Assembly: GCA_027493955.1 (NCBI GenBank)
Contig: JAOSJT010000001.1
Location: forward strand, 3,149,131-3,213,130
DNA from: Bacteroidia bacterium
Lineage (GTDB): Bacteria; Bacteroidota; Ignavibacteria; SZUA-365
Reading direction: 5' to 3'
Length of the DNA: 64,000 nucleotides
The position numbers and the translations under genes were made by a program. The notes under the pieces were generated by a model. It was not told the origin of the DNA. It ran no database searches and was given only the letters and a program-made list of their open reading frames with translations. Shown piece by piece: positions 7,769-15,756 of this stretch (within the stretch, counting starts at the first letter, position 1; every line of letters begins with the position of its first letter).

Positions 7769-8173
7769 CTAGCCATTTCTTGGTAATCTGTATGGTTTTC
7801 GGTCGTCCCGTATCTTCCTTCTGACAGAATTAATAAGTCCTGACAGTACGCGGGATTCATGATCAAGCAGAGCGTCAATTTCATCCGTATTCTCTATATA
7901 GTGTTGCCGTTCCGCAATCTTGACTTCCGTTTCAAGCTCACTTAAAGATCCGCGTGAAATAGTGTAGTATCGAAGAGTCTCCTTGAACGAATCCTTAGCC
8001 GAGCCTTCTGCGATGTTCGTCGGTATCGAAATTGCTGCTCTGCGCATCTGCGAGCTCAGAACAAACAACTCGTCCTTTGGGAACTTCCTTGTCATAGCAT
8101 AGACAGCATCAACTACATCCATACCTATTATCCATGCATCCAGGTTTTCGTGTGCTCTCTTGAATTTTCCCAT
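7769..8173 (-). CDS. S23/IVS-type four-helix bundle protein 2
   Basis: 134 residues from ATG 8173. Family signature: HENLDAWIIGMDVV, FVLSSQMRRAAISIPTNIAEG and RGSLSELETEV. About the same length as S23 gene 1 but clearly diverged from it, so it is a separate family member and not a recent copy. It lies on the operon strand between gmd and degT. Left and right it is bracketed by GGTAAAG arrays in opposite orientation, with a 26-bp arm match (7369-7394 against 8301-8326). The last residues before the TAG stop are not typical of the family and may come from junction DNA. Confidence 0.92.
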   Translation of the reverse strand: MGKFKRAHENLDAWIIGMDVVDAVYAMTRKFPKDELFVLSSQMRRAAISIPTNIAEGSAKDSFKETLRYYTISRGSLSELETEVKIAERQHYIENTDEIDALLDHESRVLSGLINSVRRKIRDDRKPYRLPRNG

Positions 8174-8300
8174 TGTAACCCCTATTTGGAAATTGTAGAA
8201 AAAAATAAGGAGTGTGAAACACTACAACGTATGTCCCCATCCCTTTCGTATATTCTCCAGACCTCGCAAATCACACCCAGGCTGACTCGGTCCATCTGAA

Positions 8301-8375
8301 CAAAACAAACTGCGCCCCCTTTACCCTTTACCCTTCACCCTTTACCAAAGCCCTTTACCCTTTACCCTTTACCAT
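8301..8375. repeat. Right inverted arm of S23 cassette 2
   Basis: 8301-8326 is the inverted partner of 7369-7394 (23 of 26 identical). It continues as CCCTTTA/CCCTTCA heptamers to 8373. On the coding strand of gmd these read GGGTAAAGG, and the TAA of one unit (8362-8364) is the gmd stop codon. Confidence 0.9.
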
Positions 8376-9333
8376 TCCCCATGTCCGCATCGACCATCAT
8401 TCGGACGAGTTCCTCGAATTTGACCTCGGGAGTCCAGGCGAGTTCGGTTTTGGCGCGGGAGGGATCGCCGAGGAGAATTTCCACTTCGGCGGGGCGGTAG
8501 AAGAGCGGATCGATTACGACGTAGTCTTCGTAATTCAAGCCGACATGCTCGAAGGCGACGCGGCAGAAATCGCGCACGCTGTGCGTTTCGCCGGTTGCAA
8601 TGACGTAATCTTTCGGGTGCTCCTGCTGCAGAATAAGCCACATGGCTTCGGCGTATTCTTTGGCATAGCCCCAGTCGCGTTTGGCGTCGAGATTGCCGAG
8701 ACGGAGCTCCTTCGCCTCTCCCCTTTTGATGCGCGCCACGGTGCTGGTAATTTTGCGTGTAACGAATTCGAAACCGCGGCGGGGCGACTCGTGATTATAT
8801 AATATACCGCTGGCGGCCTTGATGCCGTAGGCCTCGCGATAATTGCGCGTGAGATCGAAGCCCGCTACCTTGGTGATACCGTAGGCCGAACGCGGATGAA
8901 AGGGGGTGTCCTCATTCTGCGGCACTTCGCGCACCTTGCCGAACATCTCGCTGGATCCCGCGAAATAGAATCTGCACTCCGGCGCGTTTTCCTTGATGGA
9001 CGACAGCAGATAATGCGTGCCGTTGATATTCGTATTGAAAGTGGAAAACTCATCCTCGAAACTGTAGCTCACGAAGCTTTGCGCTGCCAGGTGATAGCAT
9101 TCGTCCGGCATGATATCGCGCACGACTTTGAACAGCGACGGATAGCTTTCGAGAGAGGCGGGATGGAGTTGTATATCATTGATCAGATGCTTCACCCGTC
9201 CGAGACGCTGCTCGGGAGCTTCGATAGCGACTCTCCTCACTACACCATGGACTTCATAACCTTTGGATAGAAGGAGTTCGGCCAAGTAAGAACCATCTTG
9301 GCCAGTTATGCCGGTAATGAGGGCTTTTTTCAA
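8362..9333 (-). CDS. gmd: GDP-mannose 4,6-dehydratase
   Basis: Converts GDP-D-mannose to GDP-4-keto-6-deoxy-mannose, precursor of GDP-fucose, rhamnose or perosamine. 323 residues, an extended short-chain dehydrogenase. The NAD(P) loop GITGQDGSYL is at 8-17, GSSEMFG at 126-132, and the catalytic Tyr151-x3-Lys155 pair lies in SAYGITK. LYNHESPRRGFEFVTRKI is diagnostic of Gmd. The start appears to be TTG at 9331-9333; no ATG or Shine-Dalgarno precedes it because pyrimidine-rich heptamers begin about ten bases upstream. The last two or three residues (GKG) and the stop are encoded by the repeat array. No fcl/rmd partner is present in the window. Confidence 0.96.
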   Translation of the reverse strand: MKKALITGITGQDGSYLAELLLSKGYEVHGVVRRVAIEAPEQRLGRVKHLINDIQLHPASLESYPSLFKVVRDIMPDECYHLAAQSFVSYSFEDEFSTFNTNINGTHYLLSSIKENAPECRFYFAGSSEMFGKVREVPQNEDTPFHPRSAYGITKVAGFDLTRNYREAYGIKAASGILYNHESPRRGFEFVTRKITSTVARIKRGEAKELRLGNLDAKRDWGYAKEYAEAMWLILQQEHPKDYVIATGETHSVRDFCRVAFEHVGLNYEDYVVIDPLFYRPAEVEILLGDPSRAKTELAWTPEVKFEELVRMMVDADMGNGKG

Positions 9334-9339
9334 AGATGG

Positions 9340-9366
9340 TGAAAAGGTGAAAAGGTGAAAAGGTAA
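9340..9366. repeat. Left arm of S23 cassette 3 (GGTGAAAA units)
   Basis: Three to four units of GGTGAAAA on the + strand just upstream of gmd. They face CCTTTTCACC units at 9912-9970, so the broken S23 gene 3 is bracketed by inverted arrays of a third unit type. Confidence 0.85.
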
Positions 9367-9389
9367 GAGGGAAGGGGTTTGGCTTTGTC

Positions 9390-9781
9390 TTACTTCTTCC
9401 CCAGTCGGGTGTTGTCTAATTGCGACCAGACGTGCTTCATTAGTCCATCTAGCAGATATGACGCTCGGGTGAGTAGTGGGAATACCTCAGATTCCTTCGA
9501 GATATACCCCTGACGTAATGCCAATTCCAACTCGGTATCCATTTCGCTCAATGAACCTCTTGAAATACCGAGGAAGCGATAATACTCACGTTTTGATGGT
9601 CTTGCCGCCCTTCTGCTATGTTCGTTGGAACCGAAACTGACGCATCCCGAAGTTGCGCGCTCAATCCGTATAATTCATACCGCGGGAATTTCCTCAACTC
9701 CTCCGCGACTTTTATCGCGAGGTCCATAGCGACTTTCCAAGCATCCAGTCGCCTATGCGACCATTCAAATTGCTGTTGCAT
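9390..9781 (-). pseudogene. S23/IVS-type four-helix bundle protein 3, frameshifted
   Basis: The N-terminal half reads from ATG 9781: HRRLDAWKVAMDLAIKV, YGLSAQLRDASVSVPTNIAEG. Near 9592-9612 the frame breaks: removing one G from GGGCGGC and one A from AAAA restores the family sequence KREYYRFLGISRGSLSEMDTE in another frame, which runs to a TAA at 9390-9392. At least one indel is needed, most simply two single-base insertions. The gene lies between nusG-like and gmd on the operon strand. It is a decayed third member of the same cassette family. Confidence 0.88.
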
Positions 9782-9907
9782 AGCTGATCCCTGTCTTTTT
9801 ACGAATGAGTGGATTTTCCCCTTCCCTCATTCAACACCCTATGAATGTACTTGATGGCGATCACCTATGCGAGTCAAATAATTCCACCCTGTCTCCGATA
9901 CACCCGT

Positions 9908-9970
9908 TCCCCTTTTCACCTTCTCCTCTCCCACCTTTTCACCTTTTCACCTTCTCCCCCTTTCACCTCC
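9908..9970. repeat. Right arm of S23 cassette 3 (TTTTCACC units)
   Basis: CCTTTTCACC and CCCTTTCACC units, inverted with respect to 9340-9366. The TGA inside one unit on the minus strand (GGTGAAA) is the stop codon of the NusG-like gene. Confidence 0.88.
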
Positions 9971-10465
9971 TCCCCCAACCACTTCAATCTCCGCCAAATC
10001 CACCTCGACGACCACGCTTTGGCGGATGCCTTCGACGAAGACGGCGACTTTGGAGGAGCCGCGGTATTGGGTGAGTTCGCCGCGGAGGCCGGTGAGGGGT
10101 CCGTGAATGACTTTGACGGGGGTGCCTTCGGGGAGGCGTTCGGGCAGCACGTCGAGCTTGCGGGGTCCTTCGACGGCGATGCGGATGCTTTCGATGATCG
10201 CGGGGCGGACTTCGACCAGAACGCCGGAGAAGTGGATGTACTTCAGGACACCATAAATATCGAGGGCTTTGATGCGCTGCCGCTCATCCACCCGCACGAA
10301 AATGTAGCCGTTAAACAGCGGAACGATGACGCGTTTTTTTCTGTCGGACCACTGTCGCACTTCTTCCCGCAGAGGGAGAAAACTCTCAATACCAAGCTCG
10401 AGAAGCTGCTGGTGGATTTTCTTCTCGAAGCGGGGACGGACGTAGAGAATTCTCCACTTGACCAC
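9947..10465 (-). CDS. NusG-family transcription antiterminator (RfaH/UpxY-like)
   Basis: 172 residues if started at GTG 10465. The NGN domain is clear: KWRILYVRPRFEKKIH, IESFLPLREEVRQWSDRKK, VPLFNGYIFVRVD; it is followed by a KOW-type C-terminal domain (EGTPVKVIHGPLTGLRGEL). A specialised NusG paralogue at the head of a polysaccharide operon matches RfaH/UpxY proteins, which let RNA polymerase read through long operons. The frame stays open upstream through a CAGAA-type repeat tract to 10735, but that part reads as short Val/Ser repeats and is unlikely to be translated. Both the start region and the stop lie in repeats. Confidence 0.88.
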   Translation of the reverse strand: MVKWRILYVRPRFEKKIHQQLLELGIESFLPLREEVRQWSDRKKRVIVPLFNGYIFVRVDERQRIKALDIYGVLKYIHFSGVLVEVRPAIIESIRIAVEGPRKLDVLPERLPEGTPVKVIHGPLTGLRGELTQYRGSSKVAVFVEGIRQSVVVEVDLAEIEVVGGGGERGRR

Positions 10466-10700
10466 AGAAACCACAGAAACCACAGAATTAACAGAAACCA
10501 CAGAATTAACAGAAACCACAGAATTAACAGAAACCACAGAATGAGCAGAAATGCCAGAAATTGTTAATCGGGAATCGTTAATCGTTAATCGGGAATCGTT
10601 AATCGTTAATCGGGAATCGGCACTGCGTAATACTTTCGAGAAGCGTTCTGTTTTTTTCTGTGTGTTCTGTTTCTTCTGTGGTCTGCGTTTGCTGCAATCG
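10461..10700. repeat. CAGAA/TTCTG hairpin element, copy 1
   Basis: ACCACAGAA and TTAACAGAA 9-mers (10461-10555) are followed by CGTTAAT/CGGGAAT heptamers, a short core reading GGCACTGCGTAATAC (about 10620), and then TTCTGTG-type units to about 10690 that are the reverse complement of the first tract. The whole can fold as one long hairpin. Related copies lie at 11600-11770 and in the 205-bp tandem repeat that follows. Confidence 0.85.
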
Positions 10701-10735
10701 TGAGTGCCACATTCGCAGAAAGGGATGCTGTACAT

Positions 10736-10956
10736 CTCGCTTTTCTACATCACCACTTCAGCACAAACTGTAGTGAGAGCTCCTCTTACTCCCTCTCTCT
10801 TCCAAGAGAGGGGGTCGGGGGGGTGAGTTGGGAATTATCGCACAGTACTTGCCAAAAGCTCCTGCTCACCATCCCACCTGCTGGCATCAACTGACTCTCC
10901 TCGTCGCGGCGAGTCGCCGACCTTCCGTCTTCGACGCTCCCTGTCCCTGCGCGGTA
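10736..10956. other. Intergenic, with a degenerate G/C hairpin
   Basis: No gene recognised. Near 10789-10830 CCCTCTCT pairs with AGAGAGGG across a short loop, followed by GGGGGGGTGAG. This resembles a solo, degenerate copy of the DUF559 cassette repeat. Confidence 0.6.
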
Positions 10957-11400
10957 TCAACAGATGGCCAGGTTCTCCGCATCGGCCAGATCCTGAGCTC
11001 TTCCTGTAGCCCGCTTATTGGCTATAAGATGGGGCAGATCGATGAACGGGACTTCAAGACCGTTGATAACCGTTACAATCTTCCGGGCATAGCACTCGTC
11101 GAAATCGACTCCTTTGAGCTGTGTGAGCATATCGATTCGGTTGGGGGGCTGCCCAAGCTGTATTACCTGCTCTGCATTCAGAAAATCCGCTTCAACGATA
11201 TCGAGATCGCCGAAGCCAAAGTCACTGAGAGCCAGAAGTATACGCTTTGCGTTGTCGGTATCAGGGCGCATCCAGATATCAAGATCTTTCGTGTACCTCG
11301 GATGACCGTGAAACGCAACCGCGTACCCTCCGACGATGAGAAAGCGGACCTCACGCCCGACAAGGCATTGAACGAAATCTTTGAAGTCACCCGTCAGCAA
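10957..11400 (-). CDS. Nucleotidyltransferase-fold protein (AbiEii/MNT-like)
   Basis: 147 residues with the minimal nucleotidyltransferase core: LIVGGYAVAFHG (22-32) and the metal-binding pair Asp39-x-Asp41 in TKDLDIW, with a third acidic site plausible in NRIDMLT. Such proteins act as toxins or antitoxins by adding nucleotides to RNA or AMP to protein. It overlaps the small upstream gene (11394-11600) by seven bases, which implies translational coupling and a two-gene module. The pair lies between two copies of the CAGAA/TTCTG hairpin element, so it may be mobile cargo. Which partner is the toxin is not visible. Confidence 0.85.
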   Translation of the reverse strand: MLTGDFKDFVQCLVGREVRFLIVGGYAVAFHGHPRYTKDLDIWMRPDTDNAKRILLALSDFGFGDLDIVEADFLNAEQVIQLGQPPNRIDMLTQLKGVDFDECYARKIVTVINGLEVPFIDLPHLIANKRATGRAQDLADAENLAIC

Positions 11401-11600
11401 GCACTGCTCGTATCACGTTCATCCATTTTGCGGACAACACACACATACTCGAAGCCGGGATTATCCGGGTATTTCCAGGAATTGTATTCCGTCCTGATAT
11501 CTTCGAGGGCCTGCAGACGCTCCTGCCCGGTACGCGTGCGCCAATAGTCACTTTCGCGGGGTTGGGATGCGATCGGATATTTTCGAATTGTCTTGATCAC
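11394..11600 (-). CDS. Small protein paired with nucleotidyltransferase
   Basis: 68 residues. The segment SDYWRTRTGQERLQALEDIR followed by WKY, then FEYVCVVRK matches short proteins I have seen encoded directly upstream of nucleotidyltransferase-fold genes. It overlaps the next gene by seven bases. No catalytic motif is seen; a role as antitoxin or substrate partner is inferred from the gene order. Confidence 0.75.
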   Translation of the reverse strand: MIKTIRKYPIASQPRESDYWRTRTGQERLQALEDIRTEYNSWKYPDNPGFEYVCVVRKMDERDTSSAC

Positions 11601-12310
11601 GAAACGCAGAATTCGCAGAATAAACAGAATGCGCAGAATCGTTAATCGGGAATCGTTAATCGTTAATCGGGAATCGTTAATCGGGAATCGTTAATCGGGA
11701 ATCGGCACTGCGTAATACTTTCGAGAAGCGTTCTGCTTGTTCTGTTTTTTCTGCGTGTTCTGCGTTCTGTTTTTTCTGTGGTCTGTATAGCTCCGCCAAT
11801 TCAGTCCCATTTTCGGGGACCGATTGGGAGTGCAACGCACTCTGCGGAACGACCACATGCCGTGATCTTATTTTGTTACCCGGGCATTGACCGGGACCAC
11901 AGAATTCACAGAAAACGCAGAATCGTTAAGCGGGAATCGGCACGGTGTAATACCTTCGAGAAGCGTTCTGCTTGTTCTGTTTTTTCTGCGCCTTCTGCGT
12001 TCCAATTCAGTCCCATTTTTGAGACCGATTGGGAGTGCAACGCACTCTGGGGAACGACCACATGCCGTGATCTTATTTTGTTACCCGGGCATTGACCGGG
12101 ACTACAGAATTCACAGAAAACGCAGAATCGTTAATCGGGAATCGGCACGGTGTAAAACCTTCGAGAAGCGTTCTGCTTGTTCTGTTTTTTCTGCGCCTTC
12201 TGCGTTCCAATTCAGTCCCATTTTCGGGGACCGATTGGAAGTGCAACGCACTCTGCGGAACGACCACATGCCGTGATCTTATTTTATTACCCGGGCATTA
12301 ACCGAGACCA
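11601..12310. repeat. 205-bp tandem repeat with CAGAA/TTCTG hairpins
   Basis: A unit of about 205 bp is repeated: CGGGCATT landmarks fall at 11881, 12086 and 12292 (spacing 205 and 206). Each unit has ACAGAA-rich DNA, a GGGAATCGGCAC core, TTCTG-rich DNA able to pair with the first tract, then a unique segment with TTCAGTCCCATTTT and a short GGGAGTGCAACGCACTCT stem. The first unit is partial. Long open frames across it are by-products of the period. Confidence 0.9.
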
Positions 12311-12786
12311 CAGAATTCACAGAAAGCGCAGAATCGTTAAGCGTTAAATGTTAAACGTTAAAGGTTAAAGGTTAATCTGTCCGCCGGAGGCGTAAGGGAT
12401 CTGGAAGCGAAAACGCGGAATGCTTTCGAGAAGTCTTCTGCGTCTTCTGTCTTTTCTGCGCCTTCTGCGGTTGCGTTCTGTCTTTTCTGTATTTTTCTGC
12501 GGTTTCTGTGGTTATACGAAGGCGTGCCGCAAAGCGGCACGTCGGTGGTGTAGCGCAGGCCCGGCACGGCGCGTTTCAGCGCAAGCGTTCCGTTCGTGCG
12601 GCAGGCAGCGATACGATCTATTTCGGCGAAGGACATATCATCGCCGGGAAACACGGATTCGGGATTTGCTACTATCTTGACGGACCCAAGGGCCATGGGA
12701 TCTCACTCTAACGTGGCGGTTTCCGGAAGGTATCCGGGCGTGCCGGTCATTGTTTCGATGTCATTAAAAAGTACGGAATTTTTCGG
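12310..12786. other. Repeat remnant and unassigned intergenic DNA
   Basis: 12310-12375 holds TTAAACG/TTAAAGG heptamers, 12430-12512 TTCTG-type units, i.e. a diverged further copy of the hairpin element. 12520-12786 contains short open frames on both strands (a 112-codon one on the minus strand, 12358-12696) that I could not match to any family; I make no gene call. Confidence 0.55.
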
Positions 12787-13362
12787 TCAATCACCACTCT
12801 GCAGGCGAAGAATCTCGTCTCGAATTTTTGCCGCGTCCTCGTAATCCTCGTTGTTTATGGCATCGTCGAGCCGGGACTGCAACTCCGCCAGGCGCTGTTC
12901 ACGCGGAGCCAGAACCGTGTCCGCCGTTGCGTCGTGGGTGTCGTGATGCTCCTCGCCTTCGGGGACAAAGCCGGCTTCATCCAGCACTTCCTCCGCGACA
13001 AACACGGGTATGCCGAAGCGCACGGCGAGGGCGATGGCATCGCTGGGACGGGCGTCCACCTCGTCCATCGCCGTATTGTCCAGCGACAGCCGGGCATAGA
13101 ACGTCCCCTCGCGCAGCTCGGTGATGGTGACTTCGGTAATGGCAAAGCCGAGCGTTTCGATCACGTCCTTGAACAGATCATGCGTCATGGGCCGGGGCGG
13201 TTTGATGCCCTCGATTTCCAGAGCGATGGCCTGCGCCTCGAAGGCCCCGATAATGATGGGCAAGCGGCGCTGTCCGTCCGTCTCGCGCAGGATGAGCGCA
13301 TACGCTCCCCCGCTGGAGGAGGAGGTGGAGAGACCGAGGATGTCGACTTTAATTTTTGACAT
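12787..13362 (-). CDS. Bifunctional nuclease family protein (DUF151) with UVR motif
   Basis: 191 residues. Residues 1 to about 130 are a BFN/DUF151 domain (LRETDGQRRLPIIIGAFEA, RPSDAIALAVRFGIPVFV), known from small nucleases active on DNA and RNA. Residues about 155-190 form a UvrB/UvrC interaction motif (RLDDAINNEDYEDAAKIRDE), the arrangement usual in Bacteroidota and Chlorobiota homologues. The start ATG is at 13362. It is likely cytoplasmic. It stands alone, with repeats on both sides. Confidence 0.93.
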   Translation of the reverse strand: MSKIKVDILGLSTSSSSGGAYALILRETDGQRRLPIIIGAFEAQAIALEIEGIKPPRPMTHDLFKDVIETLGFAITEVTITELREGTFYARLSLDNTAMDEVDARPSDAIALAVRFGIPVFVAEEVLDEAGFVPEGEEHHDTHDATADTVLAPREQRLAELQSRLDDAINNEDYEDAAKIRDEILRLQSGD

Positions 13363-13421
13363 TTGCGGGGTCTGTTAAAATCAGCTACTTACAGTCGTGT
13401 TTGACTGCTTTTGTCAGAAAT

Positions 13422-13645
13422 GTGGTAAAGGGTAAAGGGAAGGGTAAAGAGTGAAGAGTAAAGGGTAAAGGGGGCTAAGTAATGCTGTACATGGGTGGCC
13501 CGCTCTGCTCGTTCTGACTTCTGCTGCACAAGCAGCTTGCTGCCTGCCAGTAAACACGCAATCGCGCGGTGCTCGTATACATTACTGATCTTCACTCTTT
13601 ACTCTTTACTCTTCACTCTTTACTCTTTACTCTCCGCTACTCTAC
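13422..13645. repeat. Inverted heptamer arrays without cargo
   Basis: GGTAAAG/AGTGAAG units at 13422-13472 face CTTTACT/CTTCACT units at 13591-13636. The loop of about 118 nt has no plausible gene. The right arm lies directly downstream of the etfA stop, and on the etfA strand reads AGTAAAG. Confidence 0.88.
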
Positions 13646-14619
13646 AATTTTCCAAGTTCTTCCGTCAACGCCGGGATGACCTCGAACACGTCGCCGACGA
13701 TGCCGTAGTCCGCGACCTGGAAAATGGGAGCGTCCTTATCCTTATTGATTGCCACAATACATTTGGAAGACGACATACCGGCGAGATGCTGGATGGCGCC
13801 GGAGATGCCGCAGGCCACGTAGAGATTGGGAGACACGGTTTTGCCGGTCTGTCCCACCTGCTCGCCGTGGGGTCGCCAGCCGGCATCCACCACTGCGCGC
13901 GAGGCACCGGTGGCGGCACCGCCTGTGACTCTGCCCAGCGCGGCGGCAAGACCTTCGATGAGCGGCCAATGCTCGGGTCCCTGCAAGCCGCGTCCGCCGG
14001 AAACGATGACGGTGGCTTCGGACACATCCAGTTTGCCGGAAGCGATACTGGTGCCGGTGGCTTTGGTCGCGAAGTCGGCGTCGGTGAAATCCACCGCGAG
14101 AGTTTCGACTGTCGCTGCCGCACCATCGGGTTGTCCGGCGGTAAACACATTGGGACGCAGGGAGAACACTTTTTTCGCCGTCGTGACACGGACCTTTTCC
14201 AGCGCCTTGCCGGCATAGATCGGACGCGTGGCGATGACGTCGCCGCTATCCACATCGAGCGCGGTGACATCCGGCACGACGGCGCCGTCGAGGCGCACGG
14301 CGAGGCGGGGCGCAAGGTCCTTGCCCATGGAGGTGGCGGGAAGAATGACGATATCGGCGTTCTCTTTTGCTGCGGCGGTGGTGACTGCCGTGGCATAGGC
14401 GGCGCTGGAGTAGAGCGCGAGCCGTTCGTCCGCAACGTGCAGCACTTTGGTCGCGCCGTAGCCGCCGAGCGAAGCGGCCGCTTCGGCGCTGCCGCCGATG
14501 AGCATGCCGGTGACGGATGCGCCGAGTTGCCCGGCCAGCTTCGCAGCCGCGCGCACGGCTTCGAAGGAGGCTTTCTTTACGGTATTGTCGCGTTGTTCAG
14601 CGATGACGAGGATATTCAT
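13642..14619 (-). CDS. etfA: Electron transfer flavoprotein alpha subunit
   Basis: 325 residues. Accepts electrons from acyl-CoA and other flavin dehydrogenases with EtfB and passes them to the quinone pool through ETF:quinone oxidoreductase. The C-terminal third holds the FAD-binding segment: [12 protein letters not shown], then [35 protein letters not shown] and IVAINKD. The N-terminus [12 protein letters not shown] is standard. It follows etfB on the same strand; the two are separated by about 320 bp of inverted repeats, which is unusual because etfBA is normally tight. Confidence 0.97.
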   Translation of the reverse strand: MNILVIAEQRDNTVKKASFEAVRAAAKLAGQLGASVTGMLIGGSAEAAASLGGYGATKVLHVADERLALYSSAAYATAVTTAAAKENADIVILPATSMGKDLAPRLAVRLDGAVVPDVTALDVDSGDVIATRPIYAGKALEKVRVTTAKKVFSLRPNVFTAGQPDGAAATVETLAVDFTDADFATKATGTSIASGKLDVSEATVIVSGGRGLQGPEHWPLIEGLAAALGRVTGGAATGASRAVVDAGWRPHGEQVGQTGKTVSPNLYVACGISGAIQHLAGMSSSKCIVAINKDKDAPIFQVADYGIVGDVFEVIPALTEELGKL

Positions 14620-14664
14620 GGTTGGCTATGTGTATTTGTATGTATTGAGATTCGTAGGGTACGG

Positions 14665-14936
14665 GAAAATGGTGAAAGGGTGAAAAGGTGAAAAGGTGAA
14701 AGGGTGAAAGGGTGAAAGGGTGAAAGGGTGAAAGGGTGAAAAGGTGAAAGGGTGAAAGGGTGAAAGGGTGAAAAGGTGAAAGGGTGAAAGGGTGAAAGGG
14801 TAAGACGTGCCTTGGTCTGAACTGGTGGGTTGCTGACAATTCATTGCAGGTTGAAGCGACACACCTTTTTTCCTTTTCACCTTTTTTCCTTTTCACCTTT
14901 TTTCCTTTTCACCTTTTTTCCTTTTCACCTTTTTTC
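14665..14936. repeat. Inverted heptamer/octamer arrays between etfB and etfA
   Basis: GGTGAAA and AGGTGAAA units on the + strand (about 14670-14800) face TTTTCACC and CCTTTTTTCC units (about 14872-14936). The 70-nt loop has no gene. The etfB stop TGA at 14938-14940 directly abuts the right arm. Confidence 0.9.
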
Positions 14937-14937
14937 C

Positions 14938-15687
14938 TCAAATCACTTTGGCCTCTTCGTGCAGCAGTCGCACGAGTTCCTTGACGGCGTCGGGACCTTC
15001 GCCCACGATGCGGCCGGCGGATTTGATGGCGGGCTTGCTCATGGACACGGTTTCGACGCGGTTCTGATACGCTGCGGGCACGACTTCATCAATGGGCTTG
15101 CGTTTGGCGGCCATGATGCCCTGCAGTTTGGGATAACGGGGATCGTTGAGTCCTTTCTGCGCGGAGATGACGGCGGGCAGTTTGGACGTGACGGTTTCCT
15201 GTCCGCCCTCGATATCGCGTTCGGCGGTGAAACTGCCATCTTCCGCTATGTCGAGTTTGGCGACCACGGACACGGAGGGCATGCCGAGCATTTCGCCGAG
15301 CAGGCCGGCCATTTGCCAGCTGTCGTAATCAATGGACTGACGTCCGCAGAACACGACATCGGGATTTTTGTCCGCGAGCGCATCCGCGATGGCGCGGGCT
15401 ATGCCGAAAGAATCGCGTTGATCGTCGGTTTTGATGTGCAGGCCCTTATCGGCGCCCATGGCGAGGGCTTTGCGCATGGTTTCTTTCACGGCTTCGGGAC
15501 CGACACAGACGACGGTCACTTCGCCGCCGCGGGCTTCTTTGAGCTGCAAGCCGGCTTCGACGGCGTACTCATCGTAGGGATTGAGAATGAATGTGACGCC
15601 GTTGGGATCAATATGCTTGCCATCGCTGCCGACCATCACCTTGGTGGTGGTATCGGGCACATGGCTCACGCAAACGTAAATATTCAT
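14938..15687 (-). CDS. etfB: Electron transfer flavoprotein beta subunit
   Basis: 249 residues, usual length. Partner of EtfA, carrying the AMP-binding site. NIYVCVSHVPDT at the start, DPNGVTFILNPYDEYAVEAGL (about 26-46), and DVVFCGRQSIDYDSWQMAGLLGE in the middle are family hallmarks. It is upstream of etfA on the same strand, so the two probably share a transcript that must cross the inverted arrays at 14665-14936. Confidence 0.97.
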   Translation of the reverse strand: MNIYVCVSHVPDTTTKVMVGSDGKHIDPNGVTFILNPYDEYAVEAGLQLKEARGGEVTVVCVGPEAVKETMRKALAMGADKGLHIKTDDQRDSFGIARAIADALADKNPDVVFCGRQSIDYDSWQMAGLLGEMLGMPSVSVVAKLDIAEDGSFTAERDIEGGQETVTSKLPAVISAQKGLNDPRYPKLQGIMAAKRKPIDEVVPAAYQNRVETVSMSKPAIKSAGRIVGEGPDAVKELVRLLHEEAKVI

Positions 15688-15756
15688 TGTGTTTCTGATT
15701 GAAATTGAAGTTTGTCCTGATCCTTTAATATACCGGCTGAGGGGAAAACTGCAAAA

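Noticed and set aside
10466-10735. N-terminal extension of the NusG-like protein
   Set aside because: Encoded by CAGAA and heptamer repeats and reads as Val/Ser/Asn repeats; NGN domain starts right at the GTG 10465.
11778-12301. Proteins of 69-129 residues in the 205-bp repeat
   Set aside because: Frames are partial translations of the tandem repeat in different phases with no family match.
12358-12696. 112-codon minus frame
   Set aside because: First half has no match and second half is TTCTG repeat DNA; an equally good plus frame overlaps it.
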